This document shows positions 1 through 5,566 of a stretch of 9,221 bases of DNA, piece after piece. The notes below the pieces were generated by a model, which worked only from the letters and a program-made list of their open reading frames with translations, searched no databases and was not told the origin of the DNA. Source of the stretch: Ilumatobacter sp. (GTDB lineage Bacteria; Actinomycetota; Acidimicrobiia; Acidimicrobiales; Ilumatobacteraceae); the NCBI GenBank assembly GCA_029263275.1, contig JAJCXU010000600.1, forward strand, positions 1-9,221. The letters are read 5' to 3'. The first letter of the stretch is position 1; every line of letters starts with the position of its first letter. The position numbers were made by a program, and so were the translations under genes.

Positions 1-301
1 CGAGCGCCGCGTATTCGTCGGGCTCACCGAACTGCACGTTGTCACGAGCCTCCGCGAGCACTTCGGCGATTGCCGCATCTTCGAGCGTGCCGGCGTAGGC
101 GAACCCGGTCCGACCCTCCGAAATGATGCGAATCCCGACGCCTTCACTCTGGGCTGAGACGAAGTGCTCGACCGCCCCTTCATAGATGCGTACATCGGTG
201 TCGCCGCCGCGCGTGACGAACGCTTCGACTTGTTCGCCGGGCTTCGCCTGGGCGACGACGCGGTCTGCGACGACCTGCAACTCAGACTCGAAGGCGCTCA
301 T
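1..301 (-). CDS. pmbA: TldE/PmbA metalloprotease subunit, N-terminal part (cut by window edge)
   Basis: This is the first 100 codons of the partner subunit of TldD. In E. coli the TldD/TldE (PmbA) heterodimer is a cytosolic metalloprotease that trims unfolded peptides, matures microcin B17 and degrades the CcdA antitoxin. The visible part begins MSAFESELQVVADRV and contains the N-terminal-domain pattern shared by TldD and TldE: an acidic strand (VRIYEGAVEHF), then GVGIRIISEGRTGFAYAG at about residues 55-72. The matching TldD stretch is GAGIRVIAGDTTGFAHTS. The ATG overlaps the tldD stop codon in an ATGA junction. A perfect GGAGGT lies 8 nt upstream, inside tldD, so the start is secure and translation is probably coupled. 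The C-terminal domain is outside the window. The family is known for TldE lacking the zinc site, which cannot be checked here. Confidence 0.9.
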   Translation of the reverse strand, partial: MSAFESELQVVADRVVAQAKPGEQVEAFVTRGGDTDVRIYEGAVEHFVSAQSEGVGIRIISEGRTGFAYAGTLEDAAIAEVLAEARDNVQFGEPDEYAAL

Positions 302-1689
302 GCTGCGGTACCTCCGATGGTGAGTTCCTTCACCCGCAAGGTGGGTTGGCCGTCGCCGACGGGGACACCTTGGCCGTCCTTGCCGCACGTGCCCGGGTTC
401 CCCATGGCGAAGTCGTTGGCGAGCATGTCGATGTCTTGCAGCACCTTCGGGCCGTTGCCGATGAGGTTGCCTTCACGCAGCGGCTCGGTGATCTTGCCGT
501 CCTCGATCAAGTACGCCTCGGTCATGCCGAACACGAAGTCGCCGGTGGCGGTGTTGACGCTGCCGCCGCCGAGCTTGGCGACGTAGACCCCATTCGGAGT
601 GGAAGAAATGACGTCGTCGGCCGTGTCGGGCCCATCGAGCACGAACGTGTTGGTCATTCGCACCATCGGGAGGTGCTGATAGCTCTGACGACGACCGTTG
701 CCGGATCCACGACGACCCTCCTTGCGGGCCCGCAGGTAGTCCCACATGTAGTCGGTGAGGATGCCGTCCTCGATCAGCGTGTTGCGCTGCGTGATGTGGC
801 CTTCATCGTCGTACCCGAGTGTTCCCCACTCACCGACCATCGTGCCGTCGTCGACAAGCGTGACGAGCGGGTTGGCAACGAGTTCGCCGACCTTGCCGGC
901 GTACACACTCGCCTCCTTCGCCACGAGGTCAGCCTCGAGGCCGTGGCCGCAGGCCTCGTGAAACAGCACGCCGCCCGAGCCGTTCTTGATGACGACGGGC
1001 ATCGCACCTGACGGAGCGGGACGGGCCAGCAGCTTGGTGATCGCCTGGCGTGCAGCATCGCGAGCAAGCTCTTCGACATCGACGGTGTCGAAGATCTCGA
1101 ACCCAACGGTGTGGCCCATCGACTGGTAGCCGGTCTGCATGCCGGAGTCGCCGTCGGCAACCGCGCTGATACGGAGCAGCGTGCGGACGATCTCGTCGTC
1201 GGCGAGCACGCCGTCGGTGTTGGCGATCAACGTGCGTTTCGAGCTGTCGCCATACCCAGCAGAAACCTGCACGATTTCAGGACCGTACGTGCGGGCAGCT
1301 TCGTTCATCCGCTGGAGGAGTTCGACCTTGCGGGCCTTCGCGATGCTGTCGGGCCGATGCACGATGGTGTTCGGGCGATGTGTCGGCGACTTGGTCAGCG
1401 ACACGGTGCGGACGCCCCCGCCGCCCTGGGTCGCGGCCGCAGCGGCGGCCGACGCAGCAGTTGCCAGCCCGGACTCGCTCAGGTCAGAGGTGTGGGCGAA
1501 ACCGGTGGTGTCGCCGGCGATGACGCGGATGCCGGCGCCGCGATCACGTCCACTGGTGACTTGCTCGATCCGGCCGTCATCGAGACCGGCTGATGTCGAG
1601 GTCTTGTCTTCGGCGTACACCTCCGCGAACTCGGCACCGGTACGTACCGCACCGGCGAGGACTCGTTCGAGGACATCAGCATCGATCAC
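298..1689 (-). CDS. tldD: TldD metalloprotease catalytic subunit
   Basis: This is a full-length TldD (463 aa; E. coli TldD is about 480), the zinc-bearing subunit of the TldD/TldE cytosolic peptidase. The catalytic HExxxH motif is HEACGH with H244, E245 and H249, followed by GLEADLVAKEASVYAGK. The family-typical block GSGNGRRQSYQHLP spans about 328-341 and is followed by VRMTNTFV. The C-terminal zinc-ligand cysteine matches C435 in GTCGKDGQGVPVG. The N-terminal domain (1-220) includes an alanine-rich stretch near 77-87. The start is GTG (1687-1689): no ATG lies in frame upstream close by, and a -10 hexamer TATCCT ends 7 nt before it, suggesting a leaderless mRNA. It heads an operon with pmbA through a 4-nt overlap and is divergent from a thioesterase gene. 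The function is confident from motifs; the natural substrate here is unknown. Confidence 0.95.
   Translation of the reverse strand: MIDADVLERVLAGAVRTGAEFAEVYAEDKTSTSAGLDDGRIEQVTSGRDRGAGIRVIAGDTTGFAHTSDLSESGLATAASAAAAAATQGGGGVRTVSLTKSPTHRPNTIVHRPDSIAKARKVELLQRMNEAARTYGPEIVQVSAGYGDSSKRTLIANTDGVLADDEIVRTLLRISAVADGDSGMQTGYQSMGHTVGFEIFDTVDVEELARDAARQAITKLLARPAPSGAMPVVIKNGSGGVLFHEACGHGLEADLVAKEASVYAGKVGELVANPLVTLVDDGTMVGEWGTLGYDDEGHITQRNTLIEDGILTDYMWDYLRARKEGRRGSGNGRRQSYQHLPMVRMTNTFVLDGPDTADDVISSTPNGVYVAKLGGGSVNTATGDFVFGMTEAYLIEDGKITEPLREGNLIGNGPKVLQDIDMLANDFAMGNPGTCGKDGQGVPVGDGQPTLRVKELTIGGTAA
310..315 (-). promoter_or_regulatory. Shine-Dalgarno of pmbA
   Basis: On the minus strand GGAGGT sits 8 nt before the pmbA ATG, within the last codons of tldD. 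It is the only strong ribosome binding site I found at any start in the window. It belongs to the only gene that is internal to an operon. Confidence 0.85.
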
Positions 1690-1696
1690 CCGGGTG

Positions 1697-1702
1697 AGGA
1701 TA
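1697..1702 (-). promoter_or_regulatory. -10 element of tldD-pmbA (leaderless)
   Basis: Minus-strand TATCCT ends 7 nt before the tldD GTG. That spacing would put the transcription start at the G of GTG. TGTCAT (1719-1724, minus strand), 16 nt further upstream, is a weak -35 candidate. This is inference from the sequence pattern. Confidence 0.55.
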
Positions 1703-1717
1703 CGACTCGTTCAGAAA

Positions 1718-1735
1718 CATGACAGTTTCGTCATG
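1718..1735. promoter_or_regulatory. Inverted repeat, candidate operator between tldD and thioesterase gene
   Basis: CATGAC-N6-GTCATG is an exact 6+6 dyad with a 6-nt spacer. It lies in the 85-nt divergent gap. It covers the presumed -35 region of the tldD promoter and lies just upstream of the -35 region of the thioesterase promoter, so one bound protein could influence both. No bound regulator can be named from the sequence. Confidence 0.35.
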
Positions 1736-1761
1736 CCGTGTCACTGCGGCGGGCACCGCGT

Positions 1762-1767
1762 TAGCGT
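1762..1767 (+). promoter_or_regulatory. -10 element of thioesterase gene (leaderless)
   Basis: TAGCGT ends 7 nt before the GTG at 1775. TGTCAC at 1739-1744, with a 17-nt spacer, is a possible -35. This element is one reason for choosing GTG 1775 over ATG 1733. Confidence 0.5.
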
Positions 1768-1774
1768 TTCGACC

Positions 1775-2164
1775 GTGGAATTCGAGACAGGACTCCGAGG
1801 CGATGCCAAGTTGATGGTTGCCGATAGCGACACCGCGACGGCACTTGGTTCCGGCACCGTTGAAGTGCTCGGCTCACCGCGCCTCATCGCGCTCTGCGAA
1901 GAGGCCTGCCAGAACGCAATGACCGGGCACCTCCAACCCGGCACCACCACCGTGGGCATGCGCGTGCAGTTCGATCATCTGCAGCCAACGCCCGTTGGCG
2001 CCGAAGTGTCTGCTGAGGCAGTGCTCAAGAAGATCGACGGGCGACGCCTTCGCTTCGAAGTCTCGGCCACCGACGCCGGCGGCCTCGTTGCGGCCGGCAA
2101 GTTCACCCGCGTCGTCGTCGGTGTCGACGAGTTCATGGGCAAGTGCTGCTCGCCAAGCGACTGA
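1775..2164 (+). CDS. FlK-like hotdog-fold acyl-CoA thioesterase
   Basis: This 129-aa single hotdog-fold protein belongs to the fluoroacetyl-CoA thioesterase (FlK)-like branch. These cytosolic enzymes hydrolyse small acyl-CoA thioesters. In FlK the catalytic residues are Thr42, Glu50 and His76. Here S34, E42 and H68 keep exactly the same spacing (8 and 26 residues): GSPRLIALCEEAC carries S34 and E42, and VQFDHLQPTPVG carries H68. The C-terminal half (GAEVSAEAVLKKIDGRRLRFEV) is the usual hotdog strand pattern. I chose GTG 1775 because its product starts MEFETGLRGDAKLMV, like family members, and because of the -10 box 7 nt upstream. ATG 1733 would add 14 residues of unconvincing sequence and has no Shine-Dalgarno. 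The physiological substrate is unknown; housekeeping removal of a toxic or stray acyl-CoA is likely, and fluoroacetate is not implied. Confidence 0.85.
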   Translation: MEFETGLRGDAKLMVADSDTATALGSGTVEVLGSPRLIALCEEACQNAMTGHLQPGTTTVGMRVQFDHLQPTPVGAEVSAEAVLKKIDGRRLRFEVSATDAGGLVAAGKFTRVVVGVDEFMGKCCSPSD

Positions 2165-2247
2165 TTTTCTCCGTCGTGGTACCGGCCCCGGGCCACCCGT
2201 CAGAGCAATTCACCCGGTCAACCGACGAATCACTCGTCACGAGAACG

Positions 2248-2264
2248 TAACGTTGGCCTACGAT
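2248..2264 (+). promoter_or_regulatory. Tandem -10-like hexamers before PAP2 gene
   Basis: Two overlapping choices exist. TAACGT (2248-2253) ends 9 nt before ATG 2263. TACGAT (2259-2264) ends 7 nt before the in-frame ATG at 2272. The second has the spacing seen at most other genes here and would make 2272 the leaderless start. The rest of the 98-nt gap 2165-2262 shows no clear terminator or other element. Confidence 0.4.
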
Positions 2265-3186
2265 GAACACGATGGAGGGCGCTGAGCCAGAGTTCGCGCC
2301 CAGCGAGGCACCCGCAGGCTCGGATGTCCCAGCATGGGCGCCCGAGCGACAGCACCGCCTGCTCTGGTGGAAAGAAGCGCTCATCGTCGTCGCCTTCTAT
2401 GTGGTCTATTCGTGGACCCGCAACCTGTTCGGGTCGAACAAGATCGCAGCGGACGGCATCCCGGACCAGGCGTTCACGAATGCCGAACGAGTGATCCAAC
2501 TCGAGCGATGGCTCGGGCTCTATCACGAAGAAACCGTGCAGGATTGGTTCCTGTCATACCGGTGGTTCATCCAGGTCTGGAACGTCTACTACGGCACGCT
2601 CCACTTCGCCGTCACGTTCGGCGTGTTCGTCCTGCTCTACGTCAAGCGGGCCGACGTGTTCCCGCGGTGGCGCAACACTCTGGCTGCGATGACCTCCCTG
2701 GCGATCATCGGGTTCGCGTGGTTCCCCTTGATGCCGCCACGGCTGCTCGACAAGCCGTGCCCTGCCTTTGATCCATCCCAGTACGGCGGCGCCTGCATCC
2801 CGAGTCGGTTCCGCGGTCGCGGTGAGTTCGGGTTCGTGGACACGCTCGCCGACTTCGGCGGCCCATGGTCGTTCGACTCCGACACGATGGCCTCGATCTC
2901 GAATCAGTACGCCGCGATGCCCAGCCTGCACATCGGCTGGTCGACGTGGTGCGCACTCGCGGTCTGGCCCCTGTTGAAGCGCAGGTGGACCAAGGCAGCC
3001 GTCTTGCTCTACCCGGCCACCACGCTGTTCTGCATCGTCGTCACCGGCAACCACTACTGGCTCGATGGTGCCGGCGGGCTGCTGGCGTTCGGCATCGCTT
3101 CGTTGCTCGGATGGGGACTGCACCGCTGGAACCAAGCCCGACTCGACCGGCAATACTCCGAAGCGATGACCGCAGCGTCGGCGTGA
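2263..3186 (+). CDS. PAP2-superfamily membrane phosphatase/transferase (Aur1/Ipt1 type)
   Basis: This is a polytopic inner-membrane protein of 307 aa (304 if it starts at ATG 2272). It carries the PAP2 histidine motifs in the form found in the Aur1/Ipt1-like (PAP2_3) branch. That form is AMPSLHIGWS, with PSLH at 220-223 and H223 as the phosphoenzyme-type histidine, then TGNHYWLDGAGG, with H264 and D268. A conserved MPPR (158-160) follows a membrane helix. Hydrophobic segments lie at about 37-50, 104-127, 138-157, 225-238, 245-262 and 269-286, after a soluble proline- and acid-rich N-terminus. The fungal relatives move phosphoinositol between lipids; bacterial members include lipid phosphatases and phosphotransferases. 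The substrate here cannot be told from sequence: a polyprenyl or phosphatidyl phosphate, or an inositol-lipid transfer, are all possible. Neighbours do not help, and it appears singly transcribed. Confidence 0.85.
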   Translation: MNTMEGAEPEFAPSEAPAGSDVPAWAPERQHRLLWWKEALIVVAFYVVYSWTRNLFGSNKIAADGIPDQAFTNAERVIQLERWLGLYHEETVQDWFLSYRWFIQVWNVYYGTLHFAVTFGVFVLLYVKRADVFPRWRNTLAAMTSLAIIGFAWFPLMPPRLLDKPCPAFDPSQYGGACIPSRFRGRGEFGFVDTLADFGGPWSFDSDTMASISNQYAAMPSLHIGWSTWCALAVWPLLKRRWTKAAVLLYPATTLFCIVVTGNHYWLDGAGGLLAFGIASLLGWGLHRWNQARLDRQYSEAMTAASA

Positions 3187-3253
3187 ACCGCCCGCCGTCG
3201 TCGTTGGGACCACATCGCAACGGCAGTGTCACCTTCCCTGCCTGAAACGGTCG

Positions 3254-3259
3254 TAGCAT
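3254..3259 (+). promoter_or_regulatory. -10 element of galT (leaderless or near-leaderless)
   Basis: TAGCAT ends 9 nt before the galT ATG at 3269. Transcription would begin at or within a few bases of the start codon. The intervening GGGCTGCCG is not a Shine-Dalgarno at usable spacing. Confidence 0.5.
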
Positions 3260-3268
3260 GGGCTGCCG

Positions 3269-4252
3269 ATGAGCCAGATGCGTCTGAATCCTCTCAATGG
3301 GCGGTGGGTAACAATCGTCGCCGAACGAGCCAAGCGACCGAGTGACTTCGCGCCCCGCGACGACCTCAGCGACCCCGAAGCCGGACAACCCTGTCCGTTC
3401 TGTCCGGGCAACGAGGAAGAGACACCGCCCGCGCTTGAAACGGTCGAAGCCGACGGCAGTTGGTCGATGCGCGTCATCCCGAACAAGTACCCGGCGTTCG
3501 ACGGCGACGAGGGCTTTGCGGTCCACAACCTCGGACCGGTCTTCGTCCAAGCCGAGGCGAGCGGCATCCACGAAGTGTTCGTGTACACGCCCGATCACAC
3601 CAGCGGCCTGCACCAACTCGACGACCAACACGCCGCCGACATGATGTTTGCGCTGCGGCGCCGGTTCAGCGAGCACGCCGACATCGAGCAGGTCCGCTAC
3701 ACCCAGGCCATCGTCAACCACGGACGCGAGGCCGGAGCATCGATTGCCCATCCGCACGGCCAGATTCTCGGCCTGCCGTTCGTGCCGGGTGAGGTGCTCG
3801 ACGAAGAGCGTGCCTTCGCTCGTTTCGCAGGCGGCTGTCTGCTGTGCACCACCGTCGAGGCCGAGATCGCCGCCGACGCCCGTGTGGTGCTCGCCACCGA
3901 CGATGTCGTGGTCATCACCCCGTTCTGGAGCGCCTCGCCATACGAGCTGCTGATCGTGCCGCGCCGGCACGAGGCGCACCTCCAAGATGCCGACGACGAC
4001 AGCCTCGCGGCGGTTGGCCTCGCGTTGCGTGATGCGGTGGGCCAGCTCAACGCGGTGCTCGGCGATGTGGCCTTCAACCTCGGTTTCCACACGGCGCCGC
4101 ACCAGCACACCGGCCAGTACCACTGGCACGCGCACGTCTGGCCCAACTTGATCACACAGGCTGGCTTCGAGCGCGGCACTGGCGTCATGATCAACGTCCT
4201 TCCGCCAGAGGACGCCTGCGCGACGTTGAAGTCCGTCGCCGCCAACGCCTGA
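3269..4252 (+). CDS. galT: Galactose-1-phosphate uridylyltransferase
   Basis: A class I GalT of the HIT superfamily (327 aa). It exchanges UMP between UDP-glucose and galactose-1-phosphate in the Leloir pathway, in the cytosol. The opening RLNPLNGRWVTIVAERAKRP is typical. Zinc ligands can be read by comparison with E. coli GalT (C52, C55, H115, H164): here C42 and C45 in CPFC, H110 in YTPDH and H161. The active-site motif HPHGQ is at 161-165, so H163 is the uridylylated nucleophile. A second histidine cluster, HQHTGQYHWHAHVWPN (about 278-293), matches the C-terminal repeat of the HIT-like fold. The ending GTGVMINVLPPEDA is family-typical. No galK or galE is in view, so it may be an isolated gal gene, and a related hexose-1-phosphate nucleotidylyltransferase role (such as ADP-glucose phosphorylase) is the main alternative. 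Confidence 0.92.
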   Translation: MSQMRLNPLNGRWVTIVAERAKRPSDFAPRDDLSDPEAGQPCPFCPGNEEETPPALETVEADGSWSMRVIPNKYPAFDGDEGFAVHNLGPVFVQAEASGIHEVFVYTPDHTSGLHQLDDQHAADMMFALRRRFSEHADIEQVRYTQAIVNHGREAGASIAHPHGQILGLPFVPGEVLDEERAFARFAGGCLLCTTVEAEIAADARVVLATDDVVVITPFWSASPYELLIVPRRHEAHLQDADDDSLAAVGLALRDAVGQLNAVLGDVAFNLGFHTAPHQHTGQYHWHAHVWPNLITQAGFERGTGVMINVLPPEDACATLKSVAANA

Positions 4253-4272
4253 GTTCGCCGTCCCCGAAGTCA

Positions 4273-4294
4273 CAGAGGCCAACTGGCCCTTCTG
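4273..4294 (+). terminator. Imperfect hairpin after galT, possible terminator
   Basis: About 20 nt past the galT stop, CAGAGGCCA pairs with TGGCCCTTCTG (two single-base bulges, 2-nt loop). There is no clear T-tract. It could end galT transcription before the next promoter, but it is weak. Confidence 0.3.
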
Positions 4295-4307
4295 TTGATC
4301 GTCGCGT

Positions 4308-4313
4308 CATGAT
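4308..4313 (+). promoter_or_regulatory. -10-like element of SRPBCC gene (leaderless)
   Basis: CATGAT ends 6 nt before the ATG at 4320. It departs from TANNNT at the first base, so it is the weakest of the set. It sits between two copies of the 8-mer GATCGTCG (4297-4304 and 4311-4318), overlapping the second copy. Confidence 0.35.
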
Positions 4314-4319
4314 CGTCGT

Positions 4320-4781
4320 ATGAGCGACGTCACCGTTTCCATTGATCTCGACGCCACGCCATCGGAGGTCTGGGCGATCGTCGAGCCGATCGAGTGTCAC
4401 GTCGACTGGATGGCAGATGCTGTCGCGATTCGGTTCGAGACCGAGCAGACACGGGGCGTCGGCACCAAGTTCTTGTGCGACACCAGGGTCGGCCCGATCA
4501 AGCTGGTCGACCAGATGGAGATCACGGAGTGGACACCGGCCACCCCCACCATGGACGGGAAGATGGGCGTGAAGCACACCGGCATCGTCACCGGAAGCGG
4601 CGTGTTCACGCTTGAGCCGCTGGCAGGCGGTCAGCGGACGAAGTTCACCTGGTCCGAAAACCTCGACTTCCCCTGGTATCTCGGTGGGCGGCTCGGCGAG
4701 ATCATCGGCGGCCGGTTCGTGCTCGGCTTCATCTGGAGGCGCAACCTGCGGGCACTCGAATCAGTCGTCAACGCCCGCTGA
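4320..4781 (+). CDS. SRPBCC (START-like / polyketide cyclase-type) family protein
   Basis: A 153-aa single-domain protein that starts with the characteristic SRPBCC opening: beta strand VTVSIDLDATPSEVWAIV, then the helix-strand region ECHVDWMADAVAIRFE. Strands around residues 50-115 include GTKFLCDTRVGPIKLVDQMEITEW and TGSGVFTLEPL. A C-terminal helix (GRFVLGFIWRRNLRALESVV) closes the hydrophobic cavity. Family members bind lipids, polyketides or other hydrophobic ligands, or act as cyclases; the ligand cannot be deduced. There is no signal peptide, so it is probably cytosolic. The start codon lies directly behind a -10-like sequence with no Shine-Dalgarno. Its stop codon lies 3 nt before a perfect 39-nt palindrome that separates it from the convergent PPOX gene. 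Confidence 0.8.
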   Translation: MSDVTVSIDLDATPSEVWAIVEPIECHVDWMADAVAIRFETEQTRGVGTKFLCDTRVGPIKLVDQMEITEWTPATPTMDGKMGVKHTGIVTGSGVFTLEPLAGGQRTKFTWSENLDFPWYLGGRLGEIIGGRFVLGFIWRRNLRALESVVNAR

Positions 4782-4784
4782 CCT

Positions 4785-4823
4785 CCACATCACACTTGGG
4801 GTCTGACCCCAAGTGTGATGTGG
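4785..4823. repeat. Perfect 39-nt palindrome between convergent genes; likely bidirectional terminator or REP-like element
   Basis: All 19 base pairs match around the central T at 4804. The core is TTGGGGTCTGACCCCAA, extended outward by GTGTGATGTGG and its complement. As RNA it would form a stem of about 17-18 bp on either strand. It begins 3 nt after the SRPBCC stop and contains the PPOX stop codon, so it is well placed to terminate both convergent transcripts, although neither side has a T-tract. From memory, GGGGTCTGACCCC-type cores recur as dispersed palindromes in many bacterial genomes, often near REP-associated tyrosine transposases. None of those is present here, so a single copy cannot prove that identity. 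Confidence 0.85.
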
Positions 4824-5491
4824 GCGTCGGTGCCGGCCAACGCTGTCACTGCTGCGGGGATCGGTGGCGCTCCGCGCAGGTCGGCGGCTGCATACGGCGT
4901 GCCCCAGGTTGTGGTGAGCGGGACGACACCCGCCCAGTGCGGACCGTCGAGGTCTGCATCTTCATCGATCGGATCGCCGGCGCGCACCTTGGCCGATGCT
5001 TCATCGAGCGGCAGTGCGAGGACGAGGGTCTGCTTGAGGTCGATCTCGCTCGGCGGGCGGGCCGTGTCCCAGATCGGGGCGATGTGGTCGTTGATCACCT
5101 GCAACGCGGCCATCTTGTCGGCGGGCTCGGTGACCGCCGTCGCCGTGCCTCGGACCACGACGGACCGGTAGTTCATCGAGTTGTGGAATGGCGTCCGTGC
5201 CACGACCAGCCCATCGACGATCGTGACCGTGACGCACACGTCGAGATCCCTGCCAGCACGCAGCATCGCGTTGGCAACCGAGCCGTGGATCAACACTTCG
5301 CCACCTCCCGGCCCCGTGCGAACGCCGTATGCCATCGGCAACACGATCGGCCCGTCGTCGGTCGCCACGCCGACGTGCGCGATGTTTCCGGCCTCGAGAA
5401 TCGACCGCGCCTCCGCCGGGTCGTAGACCGCCCGATTGGCACCCCGCTTGACGGTCACACGGGGGGATGCTGGGTCGTGCTGGTCGCTCAT
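4790..5491 (-). CDS. Pyridoxamine 5'-phosphate oxidase-like flavin-binding protein
   Basis: A 233-aa split-barrel flavoprotein of the Pyridox_ox_2 / NimA-like group rather than true PdxH. The N-terminal block KRGANRAVYDPAEARSILEAG leads into the barrel (NIAHVGVATDDGPIVLPMAYGV, 36-57; EVLIHGSVANAMLR, 65-78). The family hallmark HNSMNYRSVVVRG (103-115) follows, then a helical segment (KMAALQVINDHIAP) and a C-terminal HWAGVVPL strand (185-192). Family members bind FMN; some reduce nitroimidazoles, but most have no known substrate. The last ten residues (HITLGVRPQV) and the stop are encoded entirely by the 39-nt palindrome, so they are probably an added tail. Start ATG 5489-5491 has TAAGTT ending 7 nt upstream and no Shine-Dalgarno. 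The gene is divergent from an FMN reductase-family gene, a plausible functional partner. Confidence 0.85.
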   Translation of the reverse strand: MSDQHDPASPRVTVKRGANRAVYDPAEARSILEAGNIAHVGVATDDGPIVLPMAYGVRTGPGGGEVLIHGSVANAMLRAGRDLDVCVTVTIVDGLVVARTPFHNSMNYRSVVVRGTATAVTEPADKMAALQVINDHIAPIWDTARPPSEIDLKQTLVLALPLDEASAKVRAGDPIDEDADLDGPHWAGVVPLTTTWGTPYAAADLRGAPPIPAAVTALAGTDAHITLGVRPQV

Positions 5492-5498
5492 TGCTGCG

Positions 5499-5504
5499 AA
5501 CTTA
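5499..5504 (-). promoter_or_regulatory. -10 element of PPOX gene (leaderless)
   Basis: Minus-strand TAAGTT ends 7 nt before the ATG at 5491. The intervening CGCAGCA holds no Shine-Dalgarno. Confidence 0.6.
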
Positions 5505-5554
5505 GGCCGTGCGGCGAATGCGGGAGGGCTGCTTTTGCGAGAGCTCCTCCCCTG

Positions 5555-5560
5555 TACGTT
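5555..5560 (+). promoter_or_regulatory. -10 element of FMN reductase gene (leaderless)
   Basis: TACGTT ends 6 nt before the ATG at 5567, leaving GCGTTG as the only spacer. The T-rich CTTTTG at 5532-5537 stands 17 nt upstream and may act as -35. Confidence 0.6.
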
Positions 5561-5566
5561 GCGTTG

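Noticed and set aside
1139..1774. Upstream extension of the thioesterase frame across tldD (341 aa)
   Set aside because: The extension is antisense to tldD and of shadow composition. The hotdog domain starts right after GTG 1775.
2181..2197. GC-rich run after the thioesterase gene as a terminator
   Set aside because: CCGGCCCCGGGCC is only partly self-complementary, with no stable symmetric stem and no T-tract.
3041..4282. A 413-codon open frame on the minus strand covering galT
   Set aside because: It is antisense to a complete, motif-verified galT. It is rich in Arg, His, Val and Gly, as expected for shadow frames in GC-rich DNA, and shows no recognisable domain.
4796..5566. Upstream extension of the FMN reductase frame to a 458-aa protein
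   Set aside because: The extra 257 residues are the shadow of the PPOX gene on the opposite strand. The family N-terminus begins exactly at ATG 5567, next to a promoter.
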